Source: Triticum aestivum (Eukaryota; Streptophyta; Magnoliopsida; Poales; Poaceae). Taken from it: a stretch of 64,000 nt of DNA. The notes under the pieces are model-generated. The model was given only the letters and a program-made list of their open reading frames with translations. It was not told the DNA's origin and ran no database searches. The stretch spans positions 315,211,077-315,275,076 of the forward strand of contig NC_057813.1 in assembly GCF_018294505.1 (NCBI RefSeq). Direction: 5' to 3'. Position 1 is the stretch's first letter, and each line of letters starts with the position of its first letter. Shown piece by piece: positions 44,991-56,694 of this stretch. The translations under genes were made by a program, and so were the position numbers.

Positions 44991-47194
44991 AAAAAAAAGA
45001 ATTAAAAATATATATATAATAAATAAATAATTAATAATAAAATTAATTAATTAATTAATTAACTAATTAATTAACTAATTAATTAACTTATCTAATCTTG
45101 TTTAGTTTAACTAATCAAGATTAATTAACCTAATAAATAGTTACCCTAATTGTTAATTAGCTAAACAATCCCTAACAGGTGGGACCCACCTGTCAGGTTG
45201 ACCAAGTCAACTGCTGACGTCATGCTGACATCATGCTGACGTCAGCAAATACTGTTTTGGATAATGTTGAATTTAAATAAATAATTAAAATCAGAAAATG
45301 ATTAAATATTTAGAAAATCATATCTTTTAATCCGTAACTCGGATTAAAATATTTTCAACACGAAAGTTGCTCAGAACGACGAGACGATTCCGGATATGCA
45401 GCCCGTTCGTCCACCACACACCCCTAACATATCAAACTCGCAACTTTCCCCCTCCGTTCCTCTGCCCGAAAACACGGAACCCCGGGAATACTTTCCCGGA
45501 TGTTTTCCCCCCTTCACCGGTATCACCTACTACCGCGTTAGAGCACACCGAACACCGCGTATTGCCTTGAAATATTTTGTGGTGCTTTGTTTGCTTTGTA
45601 TTCATTATTTCTTCCCCCTCTTCTCTCCGGTAGACTACGAGACCGACGCTGCTGCTGCCCAGTTCGACTACGGAGTTGACGACCCCTCTCTCTTGCCAGA
45701 GCAACCAGGCAAGCCCCCCCTTTGATCACCAGATATCGCCTATTCTCCTCTATACTGCTTGCATTAGAGTAGTGTATCATGTTACTGCTTTCGTTAATCC
45801 TATCCTGATGCATAGCCTGACATTGTCGCTACATCTGTTGATACCTTACCTGCAATCCTAAATGCTTAGTATAGGATGCTAGTTTATCATCATTGGCCCT
45901 ACATTCTTGTCAGTCTGCCTTGCTATACTATCGGGCCGTGATCACTTGGGAGGTGATCACGGGTATATACTATACATACATACATACTATACAGATGGTG
46001 ACTAAAGTCGGGTCAGCTCATTGAGTACCCGCAAGTGATTCTGACGAGGGGGCTGAAAGGACAGGTGGCTCCATCCCGGTAGAGGTGGGCCTGGGTTCCC
46101 GACGGCCCTCGACTGTTACTTTGTGGCGGAGCGACAGGGCAGGTTGAGACCACCTAGGAGATAGGTGGGCCTGGCCCTGTTCGGCATTCGCGGATACTTA
46201 ACACGCTTAACGAGATCTTGGTATTTGATCTGAGTCGGCTACGAGCCTATACGCACTAACCATCTATGTGGGAGTAGTTATGGGTATCCCGACGTCGTGG
46301 TATCAGCCGAAGCACTTCAGACGTCAGCGACGGAGCGGCGCGCGCCGGATTGGAACGTAAGCCTGCTCTTGTATTAAGGGGGCTAGTTCTGCTTCCGGCC
46401 GCCCTCGCAACGTGCAGGTGTGCTATGGGCGATGGGCCCAGACCCCTGTGCGCTTAGGTTTAGACCGGCGTGCTGGCCTCTCTGTTTTGCCTAGGTGGGG
46501 CTGCGACGTGTTGATCTTCCGAGGCCGGACATGACCCAGGAAAGTGTGTCCGGCCAAATGGGATCGAGCGTGTTGGGTTATGTGGTGCACCCCTGCAGGG
46601 AAGTTAATCTATTCGAATAGCCGTGATCTTCGGTAACAGGACGACTTGGAGTTGTACCTTGACCTTATGACAACTAGAACCGGATACTTAATAAAACACA
46701 CCCTTCCAAGTTCCACAGACAACCCGGTGATCGCTTTTCCGCAGGGCGACGGGGAGAGGATCGCCGGGTAGGATTATGCTATGCGATGCGACTGGAGATG
46801 CGCTTGGAGATGCTACCTGGATATGCTACTTGGAGATGCTACTTGGAGGACTTCAATCTACTCTCTTCTACATGCTGCAAGACGGAGGCTGCCAGAAGCG
46901 TAGTCTTCGACAGGATTAGCTATCCCCCTCTTATTCTGGCATTCTGCAGTTCAGTCCACTGATATGGCCTCTTTACATATATACCCATGCATATGTAGTG
47001 TAGCTCCTTGCTTGCGAGTACTTTGGATGAGTACTCACGGTTGCTTTCTCCCCCCTTTTTCCCCTTTCCTTTCTTTCTGGTTGTCGCAACCAGATGCTGG
47101 AGTCCAGGAGTCAGACGCCACCGTCGACGACGACCCCTACTACACCGGAGGTGCCTACTACTACGTGCAGCCCGCTGACGACGACCTGGAGTAG
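44381..47194 (+). CDS. Candidate spliced acidic microprotein in the 5' LTR of element E
   Basis: Model: ATG-AGG-G (44381-44387), GT donor; intron 1 44388-45633 ending CTTCTCTCCGGTAG; exon II 45634-45708 (75 nt), GC donor (GGCAAGCC); intron 2 45709-47093 ending GTCGCAACCAG; exon III 47094-47194 ending TAG. Joined phases agree (G|AC and G|AT), giving about 60 residues rich in Asp, Glu and Tyr, with motifs DYETDAAAA, FDYGVDDP, LLPEQP, YYTGGAYYYVQPADDDLE. Exons II and III recur in the other LTRs with the frame kept; the ATG-bearing first exon is only in E, so the start is uncertain. I do not recognise the protein. Splicing and translation are inferred. Confidence 0.35.
45175..45193. other. Short palindrome in LTR E
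   Basis: ACAGGTGGG-A-CCCACCTGT, nine pairs around one base. A related GTCCAGTGGGACCCACCTGTC is in LTRs A and B. Confidence 0.6.
45215..45244. promoter_or_regulatory. Three TGACGTCA-like sites, LTR E (5' copy)
   Basis: TGACGTCA at 45215, TGACATCA at 45226, TGACGTCA at 45237, at 11-base spacing; repeated in the 3' LTR at 53460, 53471 and 53482. Confidence 0.4.
45936..45962. other. Conserved LTR hairpin, E 5' copy
   Basis: CCGTGATCAC-TTGGGAG-GTGATCACGG. Confidence 0.75.
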
Positions 47195-47495
47195 TTTAGG
47201 AAGATCCCAGGCAGGAGGCCTGCGCCTCTTTCGATCTGTATCCCAGTTTGTGCTAGCCATCTTATGGCAACTTGTTTAACTTATGTCTGTACTCAGATAT
47301 TGTTGCTTCCGCTGACTCGTCTATGATCGAGCACTTGTATTCGAGCCCTCGAGGCCCCTGGCTTGTATTATGATGCTTGTATGACTTATTTATATTTTAG
47401 AGTTGTGTTGTGATATCTTCCCGTGAGTCCCTGATCTTGATCGTACACATTTGCGTGCATGATTAGTGTACGATTAAATCGGGGGCGTCACAAGT

Positions 47496-47508
47496 TGGTA
47501 TCAGAGCC
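47496..47508 (+). promoter_or_regulatory. Primer binding site of element E (tRNA-iMet type)
   Basis: TGGTATCAGAGCC, three bases after the LTR end; matches the initiator tRNA-Met 3' end. Confidence 0.9.
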
Positions 47509-50500
47509 GACTGCCTGTAGGAATCCCCCTTCCACACTCCTTGGCCGAAGTCGAGTCTAGACATTGCAAAACTTTTACTAACTTGGCTGTGTGCCTTACG
47601 GGCCCACGTCGCCATTGGGTGGTACTAGGATCTTTTACTCCCCGACCTTTACTCTGGGACTCTGATCTCTCTTCTATTCGGGTTAAATGAATTTTGCTAA
47701 ATCTAACATTAGGATCTCGTTATCACTTTCACCCGGAGAGCCCCTTATTACTGATGATCGTCTGCTGCACATGAAGACCCTGAAGATACTTTCCGCTGTT
47801 AACCCGAGAACTTGTGTTCATCGCGTTTGCAATTCCCCTTCCACCGTCAACCATTATGGGTAACTACTTACAGTTGTTATTCTTATGTCATCCCCAGTGG
47901 TCTTGTTATTACAAGATGCCCTAAATTGCTCCCCGTTGTTCCGAAAATCCTTTAAGCTTACTGCCTTGCAGTTCTTTACCACATGAATATCCCTACTGAA
48001 AATTCCTCGCACTTATTGAGTATCTATCATCCCCCGTTGTTCGTATGCTTCATAAGATACTCTGAAATACTATCCGACCTTCTGAGCATCCTCTTCAAAC
48101 TACTGCTCTGCAAATACTTGTATGCTTACATTATGGATGTTCCCATGTCGCTAGCAATATTCACTAGTATCTTTTGACACCGTCATTTTGATCATATTGA
48201 TTCAACATGTGTGCGAACGCACACAATCATCTATCAAGCCTTCTAAATTATCTTTCTGGCTTAGACGTCAATTTTGAAAATGAGCTGGTTCCCGACCAAA
48301 CTATTTGACGTCAATTGTGCCTCTGGTCTATACAACTTATCCATCCTTGATCAGAGCGTCTGCTTCTGATCCTTTGATTTGGAAATCATAATTCCTTTGT
48401 TATCTAAGCATCAAATTATTCTGATGTTCTACAATATGATGCTCGTGCATTCTTTCTTCCTCTGATGGAGTACCGACACTCACATCAGCTCCGTTGTGGA
48501 TCACCCGATCCATTGTTGGATTGTTATCCGACAGTGTCCTTCATACTCAATCACCTTGTGAGTTCTTCCCCTGATACAAATTCCGTTTGGTAAATTGTAT
48601 CATCTGCTTGGCCAACCATGCTCTGCTTTCGAGCTGGTGGTATTTACTATTGAAGTTTGTGGTATATATTTCCACGATACCCTGGCGGGTTGAACATATG
48701 CCTTCTCTAAACCGTGTGAACCCGAAAGTTTTCACGAGTCATACTCTTCTGGTGCTTCACCAGATAAAATTTCAACACTGCAACTTCATCGAACGTGAGA
48801 AGTGAATGAAAGGTTATGCATTGGAGAAGTGGGAGTCGACCTTGAACTTTGTGTTCATGCCCATAGGCACGATGTAGATCTTCTCATCGAAGCTTCTTTT
48901 AAAATTAATTAATCCCTTGGTATAAGTTCATTTTATATCTGGGATCTGGCCTTTTTCAATCGTGGTTCCGACCATGTTCTCCTTTAAATACCAATTCTCG
49001 TGCAAGTTTAAGCACTTGTCTTCTGCAGAGCAATACCCCAGTCCAACCTCTATTTTGATCTGTCGTCGAGTATTACCCCCCTGGTAGCTCGAGATTATCT
49101 AGGAACTGCATAATTCCTTATGAGTTCTTCATCAAGTACTACATACTCACTGATTCCAATTTTTCGCGGGCTCTGAGTTATTGAACACTCAAAGACACCG
49201 ATAACTGAACCGAGTCCGCTCTTCGGTTCAACAACTCTTCAGTAAGCTTCTATAAGTACGAGTTTGTACCCGATCACGCCATTCCTAGCCTGTTTGGCTA
49301 TATCATTGTCGTGACGATTCTAACTGTGCTACCTGATCCTTATTCTCGGAGCACCAATTTTCGACGATGAACTAACCTTACGTCGATCCTCGTCGTCATA
49401 TCATTTCGCATTGAACAACAAGCTTGGTTTCGAGTTTGTGTCGTACCCTTGGTTCCAATAACCTCTTGCTTCATCATTCCTTTGACTTGATGTCGTCGCT
49501 GATTGACTACATCTGCATGAAATCTCTCGACAATTGTGTCGTGATCATAATCAACCTTATGAGCTCATCCAGGATATCAATTGAATTCATGATGAGAAAT
49601 ACCATCCTTGCCCTAGATGAATTGTATTATCATCGACCACTTTATTGCCTTCCCACCAACACAAGCTTGTTCTTGCTTGGTGTAATACCTTGAGTTCCTT
49701 GCTACCCAGCATTTGATCTTCCTTACCTCGGGAGTATTACCATCTTTTATGTCAAGAAGGCCGTGAGGATTACTCCACCTCTTAAGAATTCTTGGTATGG
49801 TGATACTTCTCACCCTCACCATTCTTTCTTGGTACCCGTGTTATTTCTAACCGGAATACCGACAATTGAACTATGAGGTGTGAATTCAAAACTTCTAGCA
49901 ACCCTATTGCTTTGAAGTAATGGTCGAGTTTCATTCTAATTCTTTTGTTCGTCAAGTCACCAATCTAACATTGATCGTGCGACCCAACCCATATTTCGGG
50001 CGCACCTTTCAACCAATGTTTAATTGTGTATGTTTTCCTCGAGCATACTTCCTTATATCATTTGATCTGACAAATGTTATCTCCTTGTTCACTAATTGTG
50101 GACACCCATCTTTTAGGAATCTCGGTGAATTGCCGTTGAGTTCACCAGACACCTCCTTGTCCTCTCCTTGGGTTAATGATGGACTCTTGATAACGGAAAT
50201 CACTTCATAGTTCATTCCCCCGAGAATCTTACAATGTCATCTCGTCAATTTGCGTTGCACCTTTTCTTCTCAGGTATCCTAAGTCTGAGGTATCCTGATA
50301 CCAACCGGATCTGAATCTCGGTCAGATATGATGGTTGGGACATATCTCCAAGAGTTGTAACATTGATCTCTACGTGACCCGGTAACATGATGTCATGCCT
50401 AGCACCCCCCCCCCCTGGGTGGAGGACCTATCGTTATAATTTCTTTTGCAAGGACAACCTTTCTTCCTGAGGAAATTGTAAGACTTATTCTACAAGTTAT

Positions 50501-51689
50501 TCCTGATGGATCCCTTGTGTTTCCAAATTCTGATCTTCACCTGATGACCATGTCAATACTATCTCGAAGCATGTCTGTGGTACTCCGTTCATCACCAAGA
50601 ACATTTGAAGCACAATGCTAAATTCTCTTTATCAATTATCCAAACACCGTTGTATGGGTAATGCCATGAAATTTTTCTCCCCTTACCTAAAATGGTTTTC
50701 TACCTACTATCCTGTCATGGATATCATCTGCTTGTCCTTGGGAAGGATATACCCCTGGAAAATGTGTTTAAACACATTTTTCCTTTCCATTGATCTGGTT
50801 AAATCCGATAATCATATCTTCCTTGCCATTGTTTGGTTTAACCTTTCTTGTGATCTATGAGATCTAAGCAGTAATATTCTCCTACTTTTGTAAACACCTC
50901 GGTGTACAATTCTGTCAGAAAGACCCTGTTATTTTGGTGATGACTTCCGGTAACCACCGATGGACGAGAACTTTGCCTATTGGTCCGCCTCGTTCAACGA
51001 GCAGGAAGATGGTTCTCTTCGTCCCTCGTCTTTGGTACCAACGATGCTGCCAACATAACTGGCCGGTTATTCTCTGACATGTCTTACTTGCATGACAATG
51101 CAAGACATCACCACCTTCCTACTTTTTAACCCACATGGTGGGCCCATAACCCACAGGTCCACTGGATCGAAACCTGACTCTCCCGTACAACCCTGTTTCT
51201 AGTGGTTATTCCCCACGTTTGGCTTCGTATTTAATTCATGGGCCACCTTCCTAGTGCTCTATTATGGTATCAGACGCAATACTTACTGTCGCTACTTTGA
51301 ACCCCTTTCTCACTCTGGTTTTGACTTCGAGCAACCACCTATCCGCTTGGAACCTCTTATTGTACCTTCGTACCTTACTCTTGATGTATTTTATATGTTC
51401 AACTCAAGAGATAATCTTATGCTCATTCATGGGTTAACCCCAGATTGTTTCCCTCATAAGCATTATGTCGTAGCCGAGCTGCCCCTTACCTATTCGTAAG
51501 TACGTTGGAGTTCCCGAAGAAAAGGACGACTTCACCATGATGACCTGAAGCAGAGTAATGAAGACGTCAATGTAAGGGATCGACCTCTTCGAGAAGAGCA
51601 ACCAAGGCCGAGAAGATTTGTTAGAATTTCGTAACCAGATCCCTTCCCCCTTACTTCTACCTCCTAAATCTCGAGACGAGATTTCTTGT

Positions 51690-51702
51690 AGTGGAGGAGA
51701 TT
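51690..51702 (+). promoter_or_regulatory. Polypurine tract of element E
   Basis: AGTGGAGGAGATT just before TGTGACG. It follows an ATCTCGAGACGAGAT inverted repeat (51667-51681) that is also present in the other copies. Confidence 0.7.
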
Positions 51703-52626
51703 TGTGACGCCCGGATAATCGAGCTACAGTAAACCTCTGCTAATGGTGCCATGTCACCTCGGTTACTGTTGATAAACTCGAGTTAGTTCAAAACTGATTC
51801 AAATTCAAATTTGAAATAAAGTCAAACACTAAAAGTTTTCAAAAGCTAAAACTATAATGTTCTCAATGTGGCAAATAAATCATAAGTAATTATGGTGGAG
51901 GATCCACATTACTATAAAATAATTAAAGGCACTAAAATAAATAAAACAATGACCGAAATAATAACTTAATTGTCTTTTAATTAACAGAGAATACAAGGCA
52001 CTTTACTTTTGTCCCAAACTTTTTGTGAGAACAACTGATTTTACAAATCTAATTGAGGGGTGGGTTTCACTTTTTCTAAAAACTACAAACTATTAAATAA
52101 GTAAAAGAAAATAGAAACAAGGAAATAAATAAAAGGAACGGTAAAACAAAAACAAAACATAGCAAAAAAACGAAGCAAGCCCCCCCCTCCCCTGGGCCGT
52201 TCGGCCCAGCAGGGCACCAGGCCATTGGGCTGGCCCAGCCGCGCCCCTACATAACCCCCCACACCGAACCCTAAACCGCTACCACCCACACCCCCCACTC
52301 CTCTCATCCCCCCCGCTGGATCTGGATCGGGGCGACGCCCCCGACGACCACGCCCGCGTCCGCTGCCGCCCGAAGGCCTCCCCGTCGCCAGACCAGCACG
52401 CCGTCGCTGCTCGTCATCGTTGCCCGGAGCTCCTCCGCCTCGTCCTCCACGTCTCCCTCGCTGCCTCGCCTTCCCCGACTCCTCCCCATCGGTCTCCTGC
52501 GCACCTCGCCATCCGACGCCGCGCCGCTGCGTCCTGAGGTCGTCGCCGTCACGTCCTCGCCGGACCGCCCCGTCCTCGCCTCTCCTTCGTCGGTCCTCCC
52601 CGCGCCTCACCGCCCTCTTCTCGCCA

Positions 52627-55439
52627 ATGAGGGGTGAGCTCCCCGTCGACCCCCGTCCTTCTCCCCCTCCGAACGCTATGCCTCATGCCGTCCCGTCGCC
52701 GCGCCCGCCTCTGCGTGGTCGCGTCCCGTCGCGGCTCCCGCACGCTCACGTGTGCCCTGGGCGTGCATCGCCCGCTGCGCCCACGCTCACACACTCACCC
52801 GCCGCTCCACACCACCTTCCTGCGCCCGAGGCCACCGTGGCTGTGCTTCGCCTGCGCCACTTGCCCCGAACCGTGGCTCCTACCGCCTGCTGGCCCAGGG
52901 TCACGACTGTGCCTCGCCCACACCCCGTGCAGCCAGCGCCCGCCCGCTGCTTCCCGGCCCCGCCGTGGCCTTGCCTCTGCCGTGACCCGCGCCTTCACCG
53001 CTCGCGGCCACGGCCGGTGCCTCGCCACGACCGCCCAGCTCTGCCATGGCCTTCGTCTTACCCCTCCCTGTTCGGCCGCTCCCTGCGCCACGCTCCTCGC
53101 CGGCGTTTGCCACTGGCCTTGCCTCGCTTCCCCTCCCGCTCGGGCGACGCCCGAGACCCGGCGCCCGCTAGCGCCTGTAAACCGCATCGCCCCTCTGGGC
53201 CACTGACAAAGGGGCCCCAGCCCCAGAACGATTATAAAAAAAAGAATTAAAAATATATATATAATAAATAAATAATTAATAATAAAATTAATTAATTAAT
53301 TAATTAACTAATTAATTAACTAATTAATTAACTTATCTAATCTTGTTTAGTTTAACTAATCAAGATTAATTAACCTAATAAATAGTTACCCTAATTGTTA
53401 ATTAGCTAAACAATCCCTAACAGGTGGGACCCACCTGTCAGGTTGACCAAGTCAACTGCTGACGTCATGCTGACATCATGCTGACGTCAGCAAATACTGT
53501 TTTGGATAATGTTGAATTTAAATAAATAATTAAAATCAGAAAATGATTAAATCTTTAGAAAATCATATCTTTTAATCCGTAACTCGGATTAAAATATTTT
53601 CAACACGAAAGTTGCTCAGAACGACGAGACGATTCCGGATACGCAGCCCGTTCGTCCACCACACACCCCTAACATATCAAACTCGCAACTTTCCCCCTCC
53701 GTTCCTCTGCCCGAAAACACGGAACCCCGGGAATACTTTCCCGGATGTTTTCCCCCCTTCACCGGTATCACCTACTACCGCGTTAGAGCACACCGAACAC
53801 CGTGTATTGCCTTGATATATTTTGTGGTGCTTTGTTTGCTTTGTATTCATTATTTCTTCCCCCTCTTCTCTCCGGTAGACTACGAGACCGACGCTGCTGC
53901 TGCCCAGTTCGACTACGGAGTTGACGACCCCTCTCTCTTGCCAGAGCAACCAGGCAAGCCCCCCCTTTGATCACCAGATATCGCCTATTCTCCTCTATAC
54001 TGCTTGCATTAGAGTAGTGTAGCATGTTACTGCTTTCGTTAATCCTATCCTGATGCATAGCCTGACATTGTCGCTACATCTGTTGATACCTTACCTGCAA
54101 TCCTAAATGCTTAGTATAGGATGCTAGTTTATCATCATTGGCCCTACATTCTTGTCAGTCTGCCTTGCTATACTATCGGGCCGTGATCACTTGGGAGGTG
54201 ATCACGGGTATATACTATACATACATACATACTATACAGATGGTGACTAAAGTCGGGTCAGCTCATTGAGTACCCGCAAGTGATTCTGACGAGGGGGCTG
54301 AAAGGACAGGTGGCTCCATCCCGGTAGAGGTGGGCCTGGGTTCCCGACGGCCCTCGACTGTTACTTTGTGGCGGAGCGACAGGGCAGGTTGAGACCACCT
54401 AGGAGACAGGTGGGCCTGGCCCTGTTCGGCGTTCGCGGATACTTAACACGCTTAACGAGATCTTGGTATTTGATCTGAGTCGGCTACGAGCCTATACGCA
54501 CTAACCATCTACGTGGGAGTAGTTATGGGTATCCCGACGTCGTGGTATCAGCCGAAGCACTTCAGACGTCAGCGACGGAGCGGCGCGCGCCGGATTGGAA
54601 CGTAAGCCTGCTCTTGTATTAAGGGGGCTAGTTCTGCTTCCGGCCGCCCTCGCAACGTGCAGGTGTGCTATGGGCGATGGGCCCAGACCCCTGTGCGCTT
54701 AGGTTTAGACCGGCGTGCTGGCCTCTCTGTTTTGCCTAGGTGGGGCTGCGACGTGTTGATCTTCCGAGGCCGGACATGACCCAGGAAAGTGTGTCCGGCC
54801 AAATGGGATCGAGCGTGTTGGGTTATGTGGTGCACCCCTGCAGGGAAGTTAATCTATTCGAATAGCCGTGATCTTCGGTAACAGGACGACTTGGAGTTGT
54901 ACCTTGACCTTATGACAACTAGAACCGGATACTTAATAAAACACACCCTTCCAAGTTCCACAGACAACCCGGTGATCGCTTTTCCGCAGGGCGACGGGGA
55001 GAGGATCGCCGGGTAGGATTATGCTATGCGATGCGACTGGAGATGCGCTTGGAGATGCTACTTGGATATGCTACTTGGAGATGCTACTTGGAGGACTTCA
55101 ATCTACTCTCTTCTACATGCTGCAAGACGGAGGCTGCCAGAAGCGTAGTCTTCGACAGGCTTAGCTATCCCCCTCTTATTCTGGCATTCTGCAGTTCAGT
55201 CCACTGATATGGCCTCTTTACATATATACCCATGCATATGTAGTGTAGCTCCTTGCTTGCGAGTACTTTGGATGAGTACTCACGGTTGCTTTCTCCCCCC
55301 TTTTTCCCCTTTCCTTTCTTTCTGGTTGTCGCAACCAGATGCTGGAGTCCAGGAGTCAGACGCCACCGTCGACGACGACCCCTACTACACCGGAGGTGCC
55401 TACTACTACGTGCAGCCCGCTGACGACGACCTGGAGTAG
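52627..55439 (+). CDS. Candidate spliced acidic microprotein in the 3' LTR of element E
   Basis: Same model as in the 5' LTR: start 52627, donor at 52634, exon II 53879-53953, exon III 55339-55439. All borders and phases are unchanged and no stop interrupts exons II or III. Confidence 0.35.
54181..54207. other. Conserved LTR hairpin, E 3' copy
   Basis: CCGTGATCAC-TTGGGAG-GTGATCACGG, as in the 5' LTR. Confidence 0.75.
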
Positions 55440-55742
55440 TTTAGGAAGATCCCAGGCAGGAGGCCTGCGCCTCTTTCGATCTGTATCCCAGTTTGTGCTA
55501 GCCATCTTATGGCAACTTGTTTAACTTATGTCTGTACTCAGATATTGTTGCTTCCGCTGACTCGTCTATGATCGAGCACTTGTATTCGAGCCCTCGAGGC
55601 CCCTGGCTTGTATTATGATGCTTGTATGACTTATTTATATTTTAGAGTTGTGTTGTGATATCTTCCCGTGAGTCCCTGATCTTGATCGTACACATTTGCG
55701 TGCATGATTAGTGTACGATTAAATCGGGGGCGTCACAGCGGT

Positions 55743-56689
55743 GACCATGGCGGCCTAGGGGAGAGGGGGCGAAGGGGGCTGCTCATGGGGGGATGTAGGG
55801 TTCGTGGCAGCGGGGCGTGAGGAGGAGGACAGAGATGGCGCGCGACGGGGAGGTAGTCCGACGATGAGGTCCGTTGAGGAGGAGGGCGGCGAGGCGGCGT
55901 TCCGGCCGACGGAATCCGGGGGCGACGGGGTCGGGCCTCTCCCCGATCCAGATGGGACCGAGTGGAGAGTGGGAAAGTGGGGGAAGGGGAGGCGCCCGGC
56001 GATGGAGAGGCGGGGCGGGGTCGAGGCGGCACCAGGCGGCGGCGTACGGCGTCGGCCCAATCCCGATTGGATCGGGAGGGGAGGGAGAAAGCGCGTGGGG
56101 GGCGAGTGGGGAGGAACCGCTAGGGTTCGGTCGCCCCAGGGGGTGAGGTAGGCGCTGGCTGGGCCGGCCTGTTTGGCACCGAGGCCATCTGGGCCAGTGG
56201 GACGTGGGAGGGGGTTCCCTCTTTTTTTGTTTTGTTAGTTTCTTTCTTTTATTTATTTTCCTTTTTTCTTTATTTTCTTTTGTGTTTTCTTTTAGTTTCC
56301 ATTTATTTTTGTTTTAGTAAAATACTATAATGGCGCCTAATTTGCTGTTAACAAATATGCCACTGCCACATTAGCTTGCTACCCAAGCTAAATTAGTTTC
56401 GCAATTAATTAATATTTAAAAGTATATAAATAATAGTTTTCACTACTGTTTCAATTATCTTATAGTATTTAAATATCTTATAAAGGTATGGTTTCTCCAT
56501 CAAAGTTACCTATGTAATATTTGGTTCACCCCGAACATTTTAGTTTTAAGATTTGAAAACTTTTATTGTTTGCTTAATTTTTAAAGTTTGAACTAGGTTT
56601 CGAACTGGCGCGAGTCTATAAACAGTAATCCGAGGTGATGTGGCATCATTAGCGGAGGTTCACTGTAGCTTAACTATCCGGGCGTCACA
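55743..56689 (-). repeat. LTR B, right part (start of the 5' LTR of the array)
   Basis: Continues LTR B after element E. The own-strand start TGTGACGCCCGGATAG is at 56689. It matches LTR A 35578-36523 almost base for base. The AAACT duplication follows at 56690-56694. Confidence 0.9.
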
Positions 56690-56694
56690 AAACT

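Larger units (their letters stand above)
43455..47492 (+). repeat. 5' LTR of element E (4038 bp)
   Basis: TGTGACGCCCGGATAATCGAGC at the start; GATTAAATCGGGGGCGTCACA at the end, directly followed by the PBS. It contains, in order: start block, GC-rich leader (about 43930-44990), AT-rich tract, three TGACGTCA-like sites, acidic exon II, hairpin and acidic exon III. Confidence 0.92.
47493..51702 (+). other. Non-coding internal region of element E (4210 bp)
   Basis: No gag, protease, RT, RNase H or integrase motif in any frame, and no frame longer than about 100 codons. It is diverged from, but collinear with, the internal region of the array, so it is conserved as nucleic acid and not as protein. 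Confidence 0.75.
43455..55737 (+). mobile_element. Element E: complete LARD-type retrotransposon (12.3 kb)
   Basis: Two LTRs of 4038 and 4035 bp with TGTGACGCC...GGCGTCACA inverted termini, an initiator-tRNA-Met PBS, a 4.21-kb internal region without coding domains, and a polypurine tract. An exact GCGGT duplication bounds it. By eye the two LTRs differ at only scattered bases and homopolymer lengths, so this is the youngest insertion in the window. Layout and sizes fit the LARD class known from barley and relatives (Sukkula type); I did not confirm the family. Movement would need proteins from another element. Confidence 0.85.
51703..55737 (+). repeat. 3' LTR of element E (4035 bp)
   Basis: Collinear with 43455-47492 throughout, with scattered substitutions and homopolymer differences, for example the C-run near 52180. 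It ends GGGGGCGTCACA followed by the GCGGT duplication. Confidence 0.92.
29694..56689 (-). mobile_element. Three-LTR LARD-family array (LTR B - internal - LTR A - internal - LTR C)
   Basis: Read on the minus strand: LTR B (56689-40699, split by element E), PBS, a full 4.17-kb internal region (40698-36524), LTR A (36523-32785), a second PBS, the 5' half of a second internal region (32784-30714), a 15-base filler, and the last 1005 bp of LTR C (30698-29694). One AAACT duplication bounds the whole. A shared central LTR is the expected product of unequal or intra-element homologous recombination between LTRs. A later deletion removed the 3' half of the second internal region and most of LTR C. 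Confidence 0.85.

Noticed and set aside
47496..47508. TGGTATCAGAGCC as part of a tRNA-Met gene
   Set aside because: Only the primer-binding complement is present, next to LTR ends; no cloverleaf can be made.
52420..53250. Open frames of up to 276 codons in the GC-rich leader (also 44381-45019, 44388-44960)
   Set aside because: Extreme GC content gives few stops in all frames and both strands; composition is Pro/Arg/Ala/Ser throughout and no domain is visible.
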